Assembly (NCBI RefSeq): GCF_000340475.1
Contig: NZ_CM001792.1
Span: 2,422,921 to 2,486,920 of the forward strand
Direction: 5' to 3'
DNA length: 64,000 nt
DNA from: Oceanobacillus kimchii X50
GTDB taxonomy: Bacteria > Bacillota > Bacilli > Bacillales > Amphibacillaceae
Part shown: positions 1 to 7,455 of the stretch, one piece after another
How positions within the stretch are numbered: the first letter of the stretch is position 1
How the letters are laid out: every line of letters begins with the position of its first letter
Translations under genes and position numbers: made by a program
Notes under the pieces: model-generated
The model's database searches: none
Seen by the model: the letters and a program-made list of their open reading frames with translations, nothing else
What the model was told of the DNA's origin: nothing

Positions 1-64
1 GTAGTTTATTCAGTTAGTTATCCATTGCCTACAAATTCTATATTTCCTTTCGTTTGTAATTATA

Positions 65-95
65 AAAGACTGATGTCGTATTGACATCAGTCTTT
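65..95 (-). terminator. Rho-independent terminator after the small ORF
   Basis: A perfect 13-bp inverted repeat (AAAGACTGATGTC and its complement) encloses a 5-nt loop. On the minus strand it is followed by a T-rich tract, and it begins 5 bases past the stop codon of the 58-codon ORF at 101-277, so it most likely ends that transcript. Confidence 0.8.
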
Positions 96-100
96 AAGAT

Positions 101-277
101 TTATTTTGGTAGTTGTGAATTTATTTCAGATGCCATTGTTTTAGCATCATGGTATTCCTTCTCTCGCAGTTTCTCAACATGAATTTGTTTTTCTAAACTT
201 CTTCCATATTCCTCATAATTCAATCCTCTTGATTGTCCAAGTCCTTTTTGCATTTCCGAAGTAAAGGTTAAATCCAT
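101..277 (-). CDS. Small hypothetical protein (58 aa)
   Basis: A short ORF encoding 58 mostly polar, charged residues (MDLTFTSEMQKGLGQ..., ending NSQLPK), with no membrane segment or motif that I recognise. A Shine-Dalgarno-like AAAGGATG lies about 20 nt upstream of the ATG, rather far for it. An in-frame ATT codon six nt after that sequence could be the true start and would add five residues. It sits downstream of metQ on the same strand, has its own terminator, and is preceded by a 9-bp palindrome at 312-332. The function is unknown. The existence call rests on the terminator placement and coding-like composition. Confidence 0.5.
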   Translation of the reverse strand: MDLTFTSEMQKGLGQSRGLNYEEYGRSLEKQIHVEKLREKEYHDAKTMASEINSQLPK

Positions 278-311
278 TCCACTGGTAATAATAAATCATC
301 CTTTCTTATTC

Positions 312-332
312 GTTAACATTAAAAATGTTAAC
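312..332. promoter_or_regulatory. Perfect inverted repeat, possible operator
   Basis: GTTAACATT and its complement are separated by three A residues. It lacks a T-tract and is AT-rich, so a protein-binding site ahead of the small ORF is more likely than a terminator. The binding protein is unknown. Confidence 0.35.
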
Positions 333-455
333 ACAGAAACTATTCCCGAACAAAATGGATTTAAACCTTGATTTCCTATTAAAACTTCATTTTTTTTAAA
401 ATAAACCACTTTAACTGATTTTTCTATACAATTCTTACATTTTACTCTTAATTAC

Positions 456-1295
456 TTAATTAGTTGGTGTCGGAACCACTGCCCCATCATAATTTTCCGT
501 GATAAAGTTTTGAATTTCTTCTGATTGTAAAACTTCGACTAGAGCGTTTAATGCTTCATTATCCTTATCCTCAGAACGAACTGCAATGACATTTACATAG
601 TCTGATTCTTCACCTTCAACAAATAAAGCATCTTCTGAAGGGTTTAAACCAGTATCAATAGCATAATTTGTATTGATAACAACTAGCGCATCTTCTTCAC
701 TATGATAGTACTCAGGTAAGAATCCTGGTTCTGTTTCAGCTGAGAATTGAAGATTCTTCGGATTTTCCGCAATATCATCAATCGTTGCTGCAGACTTTTC
801 TACACTTTCATCTAATTTAATTAAGCCTTCTTTTTCAAATAAAGAAAGGATACGTCCGTGTTCAGCAACTGAGTTACTTAAAATTACTTCTGTGCCTTCT
901 GTGATTTCTTCAACACTAGTTATATTTTGGGAATATACACCCATTGGTTCCACATGTATGCCGCCAATAGATTCAATTTCATAACCTGTGTCAGCAATTG
1001 TTTGTTCTAGAAAAGGAATATGCTGAAAATAGTTTGCATCAATACGTTCATCAGCTAAATCATCATTAGGCAAGATATAATCTTGGTACTCTTCTATATT
1101 TAATGTAATTCCTTGCTCTTCTAATAATGGCTTTGCTTCTTCTAAAACTTCCGCATGCGGTACACTAGAAGCTCCAACTGATATTTCTGTGGTTTCATCA
1201 GACGACTCATCACCTGATGAACCTTCATCACTTGTTCCACAAGCTGCTAATAACCCCACAAATGCAATAGTTAACAATAATAATAATTTCTTCAT
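456..1295 (-). CDS. metQ: Methionine ABC transporter substrate-binding lipoprotein
   Basis: NlpA-family lipoprotein (279 aa) that captures methionine outside the membrane and delivers it to MetI/MetN. The start at 1295 is chosen because AAAGGAGAGG lies 8 nt upstream; an ATG 24 nt earlier overlaps that ribosome binding site. The signal peptide MKKLLLLLTIAFVGLLAAC has the lipobox LAAC with the lipidated Cys at residue 19, followed by a Ser/Glu/Asp-rich linker and then the periplasmic-binding fold. It is the last gene of metN-metI-metQ and is read from the SAM-riboswitch promoter. The family has close D-methionine or dipeptide variants, but the riboswitch argues for methionine. Confidence 0.93.
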   Translation of the reverse strand: MKKLLLLLTIAFVGLLAACGTSDEGSSGDESSDETTEISVGASSVPHAEVLEEAKPLLEEQGITLNIEEYQDYILPNDDLADERIDANYFQHIPFLEQTIADTGYEIESIGGIHVEPMGVYSQNITSVEEITEGTEVILSNSVAEHGRILSLFEKEGLIKLDESVEKSAATIDDIAENPKNLQFSAETEPGFLPEYYHSEEDALVVINTNYAIDTGLNPSEDALFVEGEESDYVNVIAVRSEDKDNEALNALVEVLQSEEIQNFITENYDGAVVPTPTN

Positions 1296-1368
1296 CTCTG
1301 TGTCCTCTCCTTTTAACATTTTAATTAATTATTTCAACAAGTAGTGAAGCTACCTGAGGAATTCTTCT

Positions 1369-2037
1369 TTAACGCTTATCGAGTTTTCTAGTAATAGCAT
1401 CCCCGATGAATTGGAATATAAATACGATAAGTACGATAATAATCGTACACCATAACACAACATCAAAGTCACGACGCTGAAACCCGAAATAATAAGCATA
1501 GTTTCCAAGTCCACCTGCCCCAATCGCTCCAGCCATAGCGGTATATCCTATCAAAGCAATTGTTGTAACAGTTATTCCAGACACGAGTGCCGGTTTTGAT
1601 TCAGGTAATAAAACTTTAAAGATTATTGTTCTTGTCTTTGCTCCCATTGCTTTTGCGGCTTCCACTACACCTTTATCCACTTCAATAAGTGCAATTTCTA
1701 CTAATCGTGCATAGAATGGAGCAGATCCAATAATAAGTGCTGGCAAAGCAGCATTAGGACCACGAATCGTTCCCATTAGAAAATCGGTAAACGGGAATAG
1801 CAATAAAATTAGTATAATAAATGGTATAGCTCTGAAGATGTTTACAAAGGCTGCAACAATATTATTCACAACTCGATTTTCCCAAATATTACCTTTTGAA
1901 GTTAGGAATAATAGTAACCCAAGCAAAATCCCAAAAATTGCTGTTCCTACCATTGAGATAAGTGTCATGTAGAACGTCTCATAGGTTGCTTCGATTAAAT
2001 CTTCTATTTTGATCCCTTCAAATAAACTACTTAGCAT
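1369..2037 (-). CDS. metI: Methionine ABC transporter permease
   Basis: Integral membrane permease (222 aa) with about five to six hydrophobic helices. The cytoplasmic EAA loop (EAAKAMGAKTRTIIFKVLLP, about residues 126-145) docks onto the ATPase. It forms the membrane channel of the MetNIQ importer (metP in B. subtilis naming). The ATG follows TTGGAGG by 9 nt and overlaps the 3' end of metN by 11 bp, so translation is probably coupled. Confidence 0.93.
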   Translation of the reverse strand: MLSSLFEGIKIEDLIEATYETFYMTLISMVGTAIFGILLGLLLFLTSKGNIWENRVVNNIVAAFVNIFRAIPFIILILLLFPFTDFLMGTIRGPNAALPALIIGSAPFYARLVEIALIEVDKGVVEAAKAMGAKTRTIIFKVLLPESKPALVSGITVTTIALIGYTAMAGAIGAGGLGNYAYYFGFQRRDFDVVLWCTIIIVLIVFIFQFIGDAITRKLDKR

Positions 2038-3055
2038 GTTGAATTACCTCCAATTCAACAGACTCTTGACTCTCGATAAAGCTTCTAGCTCGTTCAATTT
2101 CACTGTCGTTCCCCGTTACTTGAACTACCAATGCTCCATAGCTGCCTGCTTGTGTCTGTGTGATATTTCCTTGGATAATATTTAAATCTACAGAAAATTG
2201 TTTAGCTATCTGACTGATTAAGGTTTGATTTGTAGTCTCCCCTAAGAAATGAATTCGATATAAAACCCCATTCGGATAATTTTCAACGATCGTTGACATA
2301 TCACTATCCTCATTAGAACTCATAACCTGTTCAACGAACTTTCTAGTCACTGATTGTTTCGGATTTGTAAACACATCTAGGACTTGTCCCTCTTCTACTA
2401 CTTTTCCTTGCTCCATTACAGCTACACGATTACAAATTTTACGAATAACATGCATTTCATGGGTAATTAAGATTATCGTTAAATTTAATTTCTCATTAAT
2501 GTCTTGTAATAATGATAAGATTTGATTAGTCGTTTCTGGATCTAGAGCAGAAGTAGCTTCATCACATAGTAATACTTTAGGGGAATTCGCTAGGGCTCTA
2601 GCAATTCCAACACGCTGTTTTTGTCCGCCGCTTAATTGTGAAGGATATGATTTCTCTCTACCTTCAAGACCAACTAATCCAATTAATTCTTTTACTCTAC
2701 GTTTTCTTTCTTGCTTATCAACACCAGCAATTTCTAAAGGAAACCCAATATTGTCCTCTACCGTACGTGACCATAATAAATTAAAATGTTGAAATATCAT
2801 ACCTATATCTTGTCGTGCAACACGAAGATCACTTTTATTTAATTCCGTGATTATTTGATCTCCTATTGTTACTTTTCCAGATGTAGGTTCCTCTAGTCGA
2901 TTTATTAAACGTACAAACGTACTCTTTCCGGCTCCACTATAACCGATTACGCCATAAATATCGCCATCTTCAATATTGAGGGTCAATGAGTCTACAGCTT
3001 TGATGTCTTTTTTATTTAATGAAAATACTTTACTTAACCCTTCTATGGATATCAA
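2027..3055 (-). CDS. metN: Methionine ABC transporter ATP-binding protein
   Basis: ATPase subunit of the methionine importer (342 aa). Walker A is GYSGAGKST near residues 38-46, the ABC signature is LSGGQKQR, and Walker B is VLLCDEATSALD. The last roughly 80 residues form a NIL (ACT-like) domain, which in MetN proteins binds methionine and shuts down transport. Translation starts at a TTG 6 nt after AGGAGGAA. It is the first gene of metNIQ, directly behind the SAM riboswitch at 3113-3290. Confidence 0.95.
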   Translation of the reverse strand: MISIEGLSKVFSLNKKDIKAVDSLTLNIEDGDIYGVIGYSGAGKSTFVRLINRLEEPTSGKVTIGDQIITELNKSDLRVARQDIGMIFQHFNLLWSRTVEDNIGFPLEIAGVDKQERKRRVKELIGLVGLEGREKSYPSQLSGGQKQRVGIARALANSPKVLLCDEATSALDPETTNQILSLLQDINEKLNLTIILITHEMHVIRKICNRVAVMEQGKVVEEGQVLDVFTNPKQSVTRKFVEQVMSSNEDSDMSTIVENYPNGVLYRIHFLGETTNQTLISQIAKQFSVDLNIIQGNITQTQAGSYGALVVQVTGNDSEIERARSFIESQESVELEVIQHAK

Positions 3056-3112
3056 TCTTTATTCCTCCTCTTACTCTCCAACAACCATTTCGTTTAGTTT
3101 CTCCAAAATTCG

Positions 3113-3290
3113 TCAAAATAAAAACGCCTTTCTGTAAGAGAACAGAAAGACGTACGTACTTATCGTATATCGTCTGACGTTCTCTCATCTTTCATTTTCT
3201 GCAGGAATTGGCACCTTTCATTAATTATGAAGGTTGCCGCGGTTTCAAAGGGCCAGTCCCTCCACCGCTCTAGATAAGAGATATCATATT
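3113..3290 (-). promoter_or_regulatory. SAM-I riboswitch (S-box) with attenuator terminator
   Basis: Read on the minus strand, the leader starts with CTCTTATC and AGAG, then GGTGGAGGGACTGGCCC, GAAACC, GGCAACC and GGTGCCAATTCC, ending in a GATGAGAG strand that closes the P1 helix (about 3181-3284). These are the signature blocks of the S-box aptamer. Downstream at 3125-3152 a hairpin with an ACAGAAAG stem is followed by TTTTTATTTT, the intrinsic terminator. High S-adenosylmethionine should end transcription before metN. Confidence 0.96.
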
Positions 3291-3324
3291 TTTAATGGTT
3301 ATTTTTAATTAATTCAGTGTACCT

Positions 3325-3353
3325 ATCTTAGCACGCGCTTATAGGACTGTCAA
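3325..3353 (-). promoter_or_regulatory. Sigma-A type promoter of metNIQ
   Basis: On the minus strand TTGACA (3348-3353) and TAAGAT (3325-3330) are separated by exactly 17 bp and lie just upstream of the SAM riboswitch. Confidence 0.75.
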
Positions 3354-3361
3354 TCAATAAA

Positions 3362-3670
3362 TTACGTCGCATTTGAAAATAATTCTGGTTGATATTTTAT
3401 CAAATAATCATATATATTTGCAGTTGAATAAAACGTATATATTCTTTCGACAATTTCCCCATTTTCCATAAATAATAAGCATGGTACACTTTCAATTTGG
3501 TTGTTCTGCATATATTCAGGGTGAATAGATGCGTTTATTTCGTGAAAAATGTCTTGTTGGTGAAGTCGTTCAATATTATCCAACATCGCCCTCGCAACCG
3601 AACAAGTTCCACAAAATGGTGTGTAAATATATATCACACCTCGTTCCATTTGTTTATTCCATTCCTTCAT
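3362..3670 (-). CDS. yusE: Thioredoxin-like protein (YusE type)
   Basis: Small thioredoxin-fold protein (102 aa). The redox motif C20-G-T-C23 follows a beta strand (VIYIYTPF), and the cis-proline region is ESVPCLLFMENGEIV. CGTC differs from the classical CGPC, so the redox potential and partners may differ. The ATG follows AAAGGTG by 8 nt. It lies 27 bp after the Toprim gene yusF, the same pair and order as in B. subtilis, and the two are probably cotranscribed. The cellular substrate is unknown. Confidence 0.85.
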   Translation of the reverse strand: MKEWNKQMERGVIYIYTPFCGTCSVARAMLDNIERLHQQDIFHEINASIHPEYMQNNQIESVPCLLFMENGEIVERIYTFYSTANIYDYLIKYQPELFSNAT

Positions 3671-3697
3671 AATATATCACCTTTATCGTTCTTTTCT

Positions 3698-4054
3698 TTA
3701 TATTAAATAAGATGGGTGGACTGTAAATCTCGCTCCGATTAATACATTAGCTAAAACTTTCATAGGTGTAGCCGCAACTTCGCGATACTCACTGCTCACA
3801 TAAATATGTTCTGCATGAGGTAATTCCCTCGCTAATTGTTTTCTCAATTTCATACCAGAAGGGTCCTCATCTACTAATATATAGACATCTTTTTCATCTA
3901 ATTGATACGTTTCTAGTAGTTCATCTAGTTTTTCAACACCTAAAGTCCCATTTGTACAAACGATTATAACATGATCATCAATGATTTTTTCAATCTGTCG
4001 TTTATCCGACAAACCTTCTACAATTATTACTTTATTAGATTCATTTGTCATCAT
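3698..4054 (-). CDS. yusF: Toprim-domain protein (YusF type)
   Basis: Stand-alone Toprim-domain protein (118 aa). It shows the KVIIVEGLSDKRQ glutamate motif near the N-terminus and the metal-binding DEDPSG motif (ILVDEDPSGMKLR) about 60 residues later, as in primases, topoisomerases and the RNase M5 family. The start at 4054 is chosen because AAGGAG lies 9 nt upstream; a longer frame upstream lacks this support. The likely activity is on nucleic acid, but no substrate can be read from sequence. It is paired with yusE. Confidence 0.82.
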   Translation of the reverse strand: MMTNESNKVIIVEGLSDKRQIEKIIDDHVIIVCTNGTLGVEKLDELLETYQLDEKDVYILVDEDPSGMKLRKQLARELPHAEHIYVSSEYREVAATPMKVLANVLIGARFTVHPSYLI

Positions 4055-4232
4055 CGCATAGCACTCCTTATGTAAGCAAGAAACATGCTTATTTAGCACG
4101 ACTTGATTTGGAATAAAGATCTCCCATAAAACTTATGATAATTCGATTCTCAAAACACTTAAACCGTCTTCACTGATACATTAATCGAAATATAAGCTAG
4201 TATTTGTATATTATCATTATATGATAAAACAA

Positions 4233-4270
4233 AGGCTGACTATACACAAATAACGTGTAATTGTCAGCCT
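4233..4270 (-). terminator. Terminator downstream of gcvH
   Basis: AGGCTGAC and GTCAGCCT form an 8-bp stem around a 22-nt loop, followed on the minus strand by TTTGTTTTATC. It lies 5 bp past the gcvH stop codon. Confidence 0.75.
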
Positions 4271-4275
4271 AAAAA

Positions 4276-4656
4276 TTAGTCTTGAATAAACGCCTCGTAT
4301 TTCTCTGCAGATAATAATTCTTCAAGTTCCTTTTCGTCGGATGGTTCAATCACAATCATCCAAGCTTTTTCATATGGAGATTCATTAACATACTCTGGGC
4401 TATCTTCCAACTCATCGTTGATTTCGACTACTTTTCCACTTACTGGTGCATAGAGTTCAGATACTGTCTTTACAGACTCTACACTCCCAAAGGGTTCATC
4501 AGCTTTTAACTCTTCCCCAATTTCAGGAAGTTCGACAAACACAATGTCTCCCAATTCATCTTGAGCAAAGTCTGTAATCCCGATGCGTAATTTCCCATCT
4601 TCTTGTTTTACCCATTCGTGCTCTTTAGAATACAATAAATCTTGTGGCAAACTCAT
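4276..4656 (-). CDS. gcvH: Glycine cleavage system H protein
   Basis: Lipoyl carrier of the glycine cleavage system (126 aa), which shuttles the methylamine group between the P, T and L proteins. In Bacillaceae it also hands lipoate to 2-oxoacid dehydrogenases. The lipoylated lysine is K63 in [17 protein letters not shown]. The start at 4656 follows GGAGGGATTGTTT. It appears monocistronic, with its own terminator. The other gcv genes are not in the window, as usual in this family. Confidence 0.95.
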   Translation of the reverse strand: MSLPQDLLYSKEHEWVKQEDGKLRIGITDFAQDELGDIVFVELPEIGEELKADEPFGSVESVKTVSELYAPVSGKVVEINDELEDSPEYVNESPYEKAWMIVIEPSDEKELEELLSAEKYEAFIQD

Positions 4657-4724
4657 AAACAATCCCTCCAAATTATCATTCCATTTTAACTATACAATCT
4701 ATAATATCATTTTTCTAGTTAAAA

Positions 4725-5081
4725 TTACTTCCAAACCTTTTCAAAGGAATCTTCTTTAAACCCAATTGTTAGATTTTTCCCGTCCGTAACAATCGGGCGT
4801 TTAATTAGCATACCATCCGAACTTAATAAATCTGCTATCTCTTTCTCGGATAACTGATTGACTTTATCTTTAATATTAAGTTCCCGATACTTTTTCCCGC
4901 TTGTATTGAAAAATTTCTTTGCAGGAAACTCACTGATATCCATCCAATTTTGAATCTGATCAGAAGAAGGAGTCTCGTTCACAATATGTATTGCTTCATA
5001 GTCTATTTGATTATCATCAAACCATTTTTTTGCTTTCTTACATGTGCCACAATTAGGATACCAATAAAATTTTATAGCCAT
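4725..5081 (-). CDS. yusI: Spx/ArsC-family protein (YusI type)
   Basis: ArsC/Spx/MgsR-like thioredoxin-fold protein (118 aa). It has C11-G-T-C14 at the N-terminus and the family block GMLIKRPIVTDGKNLTIGFKE near the C-terminus, where arginine precedes proline. Real thioredoxin-dependent arsenate reductases have a different fold, and the window has one at 40840, so arsenate reduction is unlikely here. It matches B. subtilis YusI in order (gcvH-yusI) and length. The second of two adjacent ATGs is preferred for spacing from AGGAGGA. Confidence 0.82.
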   Translation of the reverse strand: MAIKFYWYPNCGTCKKAKKWFDDNQIDYEAIHIVNETPSSDQIQNWMDISEFPAKKFFNTSGKKYRELNIKDKVNQLSEKEIADLLSSDGMLIKRPIVTDGKNLTIGFKEDSFEKVWK

Positions 5082-5612
5082 CATATTCCTCCTACATGTT
5101 TTCTTATCGTGGACATTTTACCACATTTGATTTCGTTATACATCTAGTTGGTATGAGTTTAAAAAAACAAAATAACTCCTAATTGAAAACGTATCTCTCA
5201 TCTATAGGTGAAATATCACCTGGAACAAGTGACAAAAGATATAACCAAGAAATTACTTTCTCTTTATCAAGCTAATTCGAAATAACAAACGGTGAAAAAA
5301 TAAGTTTGATCTGATTCAACTTTAAATATTTGCTTACATATGTTGGAGTTCAATTTTTGTAGGAGTCTTTATGTAGTCATTTACTAAAGATTTATTTGTG
5401 GAGAATACCATATTTGCAAGTTATGCAATGGTAGGTTATTTATCAGAGTAGCTATACGAGGTGAAGGATGAGAATGAAGACCAAAACAAGTTGCTATTGA
5501 ACTAGCTAATATTGGCACGACAAAATGGCCTAAACATACTGTAAACAGTTTTGGTCCACTAAAATATTGATATATTATTAAAAACACAACAAATAGACTA
5601 GAATGAATTCTG
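5082..5612. other. Intergenic region without a supported gene
   Basis: An AT-rich gap between yusI and the toxin promoter. One plus-strand frame (about 5388-5580) reads coding-like segments such as CGEYHICKLCNGRLF and RPKQVAIELANIGTTKWPKH separated by stop codons, which may be a decayed gene. A minus-strand 89-codon frame (5384-5653) lacks a convincing ribosome binding site. I see no RNA gene here. Confidence 0.4.
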
Positions 5613-5640
5613 TTTATATATGTTACACTATTACTATAAT
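5613..5640 (+). promoter_or_regulatory. Probable promoter of the toxin mRNA
   Basis: A consensus TATAAT at 5635-5640 is preceded 16 bp upstream by TTTATA. Transcription would begin near 5646, giving a roughly 70-nt leader before the toxin start codon. Confidence 0.5.
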
Positions 5641-5715
5641 AGACCGGCTTCACATGAGGGTGCTAGGTACACACATTTCCTTTAAAGGTATTTCCTTTGA
5701 AGGGGGGTGGTGCCT

Positions 5716-5802
5716 ATGGATATGGAAGGCGTATTGACGCTTATGATTTCTTTTGGAACACTGATTGCGTTTATTATGTCCGAGATCAACCAAAAAAAAT
5801 AA
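5716..5802 (+). CDS. Putative holin-like type I toxin (28 aa)
   Basis: A 28-residue hydrophobic peptide, MDMEGVLTLMISFGTLIAFI then MSEINQKK: one membrane helix with a charged C-terminal tail. This matches the 'putative holin-like toxin' family of Firmicutes (TxpA/Fst-like membrane toxins). A very strong ribosome binding site (AAGGGGGGTGG) lies 5 nt upstream, and CCTTT stretches just before it could mask that site by pairing, as known for type I toxins. The 3' end is overlapped by a probable antisense RNA. Membrane depolarisation or growth arrest is the family's expected effect and is not shown here. Confidence 0.75.
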   Translation: MDMEGVLTLMISFGTLIAFIMSEINQKK

Positions 5803-5937
5803 CCCCTCATGTGCTTTAGCCCGGCGCTGAGGGATTATTGCCTTCGGTGTGCCTTCCCCGCTTTTGGGGTTGGTCTATTGGAAGTCGTCTCATGTTTAGT
5901 TACATGAGACGACTTTTTATTTATCGTCTTACTCTCT
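5790..5937 (-). ncRNA. Candidate antisense antitoxin RNA of the type I system
   Basis: On the minus strand, a terminator with an 11-bp stem (5799-5809 with 5828-5838, one mismatch) is followed by TTATTTTTTTT inside the toxin's last codons, so an RNA converging on the toxin 3' end must be read from the right. A second hairpin (CCCC and GGGG around GCTTTT) lies at 5856-5869. A TATTATAG -10-like element near 5945 would start it around 5937, but the 5' end is uncertain. This geometry matches txpA/ratA and related loci. Confidence 0.55.
5882..5922 (+). terminator. Terminator of the toxin mRNA
   Basis: A perfect 14-bp stem (AAGTCGTCTCATGT and its complement) with a 6-nt loop, followed by TTTTTATTTA on the plus strand. 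Confidence 0.85.
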
Positions 5938-5991
5938 ATCTATAATATACCATATTTTAATTATTATGATAAGTAAAATTTAAACTAGAAC

Positions 5992-6465
5992 TTATTGGTC
6001 TTCTTTTGTTGGCCCCATAACACCAGGTACAGATAAACCAGCTTGTCTTAATAACACAGTCATTTGACCACGATGATGTGTTTGATGATCAACCATCTTT
6101 CTTAGTATCGCACCACGAGGGATAGGTGTACCAAAACTGTCCACTTGTTCATTTAACGCTTCATCAGTAAGTTGTTGTTCTACCTGATCTTTTACCATCT
6201 GAACCATTTTATTATATGCTTCTGCTATGTCTTTCGCTTTTTCAGGGACTTGATCTGGATCATGTGACAAATCAATATCCAGGCCAACTAATTTCCCAAA
6301 AAAAGCAGGACTGTTAACTAAATGCCAACCTAACCAACCAAGTGTACTATGATTTTCAACAATTGATTGATCAAGTTTTTTATCTGTTAAATTGTTGATT
6401 ACTTTTGCTGTACCATCTGCGGATTGACTCCATTCATTCAAAAAATCAGTTACTCTACGATACAT
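5992..6465 (-). CDS. DinB-family protein
   Basis: DinB/YfiT-like four-helix-bundle protein (157 aa). The fold's metal-binding histidines are probably those in GWLGWHLVNS and in the C-terminal HQTHHRGQM. Family members are metal-dependent enzymes, including thiol (bacillithiol) S-transferases, or proteins of unknown role. The start at 6465 is chosen for GGGAGGG 9-10 nt upstream; the frame stays open 22 codons further without a better site. It is divergent from the channel gene, and no SOS box is seen upstream. Confidence 0.8.
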   Translation of the reverse strand: MYRRVTDFLNEWSQSADGTAKVINNLTDKKLDQSIVENHSTLGWLGWHLVNSPAFFGKLVGLDIDLSHDPDQVPEKAKDIAEAYNKMVQMVKDQVEQQLTDEALNEQVDSFGTPIPRGAILRKMVDHQTHHRGQMTVLLRQAGLSVPGVMGPTKEDQ

Positions 6466-6618
6466 TGTAATTTTTCCCTCCCGTTCATATTCATAACTGT
6501 ATGCTACCACATTTCGTATTTTAATATCCAATCATCTACTTTAATTATTTGAGTGACATCACGTCATCTACAGCGTACAATAGTAACATACATAAATACA
6601 GGAGGAAAAAATTAAAGA

Positions 6619-7407
6619 ATGAGAACAATACACAAACAATGTGCAAAAATCGCCAATAGTAATATATTTTTAAATATTATTATTGGACTTATTATATTAA
6701 ATGCAATTTTGGTCGGATTAGAGACCTATCCTTTTTTTGCGCAATTTTCTACCTTTATTATTTGGGCAGATTGGACATTACTAACAGTTTTCACTCTCGA
6801 AATTATTATTCGTTTAATTGGCAGTTCCACTTTGAAAAGTTTCTTCACCGAACCATGGAATGTATTTGATTTAATTATAGTGTTAAGCAGTATCATTCTA
6901 GCTGGTTCAAGTTACGTAATGGTGTTACGAATACTACGTGTGCTTCGTGTATTGAGAGCGATATCTATCATTCCTTCATTAAGAAAGATGGTCAATGCCT
7001 TGCTGCTAACAATCCCTTCAATGGGTACGATTATGCTTTTATTAGGGTTATTTTTCTATGTATATGGAGTTATTGGCACAATGTTATTCCAATCAATTTC
7101 TCCAGAGTATTTTGGATCACTTCATCGTACGTTATTGACACTCTTTCAAGTAATTACGCTTGAATCATGGGCAAGTGGGGTGATGTATCCTATACTAGAT
7201 CAAGATCCGACGTCATGGTGGTATTTTGTTACATTTATTTTAATTGGGGCATTTGTCATTATCAATTTATTTGTAGGTGTTGTTGTGAATAATGTGGAAG
7301 AAGCAAGTCGTGAAGAGTCTCCTTCTCCTACTGATATTAAATTAGAAAAAATGGAAAAAGACATGGAGGAAATTAAAAAATTACTTAAACAACAGCATAA
7401 AGATTAA
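6619..7407 (+). CDS. Bacterial voltage-gated sodium channel (NaChBac type)
   Basis: Single-domain six-helix channel (262 aa) that works as a tetramer in the cytoplasmic membrane. The S4 voltage sensor carries arginines every third residue (R104, R107, R110, R113 in LRILRVLRVLR). The pore has the selectivity filter T180-L-E-S-W-A-S186, identical to the NaChBac signature. S6 is followed by a charged coiled-coil tail (KLEKMEKDMEEIKKLLKQ), the usual assembly helix. AGGAGG lies 13 nt upstream, a long spacing. In alkaliphilic and halophilic Bacillaceae such channels feed sodium to flagella and pH homeostasis. Confidence 0.93.
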   Translation: MRTIHKQCAKIANSNIFLNIIIGLIILNAILVGLETYPFFAQFSTFIIWADWTLLTVFTLEIIIRLIGSSTLKSFFTEPWNVFDLIIVLSSIILAGSSYVMVLRILRVLRVLRAISIIPSLRKMVNALLLTIPSMGTIMLLLGLFFYVYGVIGTMLFQSISPEYFGSLHRTLLTLFQVITLESWASGVMYPILDQDPTSWWYFVTFILIGAFVIINLFVGVVVNNVEEASREESPSPTDIKLEKMEKDMEEIKKLLKQQHKD

Positions 7408-7413
7408 CCATGT

Positions 7414-7446
7414 AAAGACCCAACTCTAAAGTGAGATGGGTCTTTT
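7414..7446 (+). terminator. Terminator after the sodium channel gene
   Basis: AAAGACCCA and TGGGTCTTT flank a short CTC/GAG inner stem. A T-run follows on the plus strand and a partial one on the minus strand, so it may also serve the convergent fadE. Confidence 0.75.
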
Positions 7447-7455
7447 AACTTAGAA

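Noticed and set aside
4725..5081. Arsenate reductase assignment for the YusI-type gene
   Set aside because: It is Spx/ArsC-fold with CGTC, lies outside the ars operon, and a complete thioredoxin-coupled arsC exists at 40840.
5384..5653. 89-codon minus-strand frame between yusI and the toxin
   Set aside because: No ribosome binding site, no recognisable family, and it overlaps the toxin promoter; composition does not look coding.
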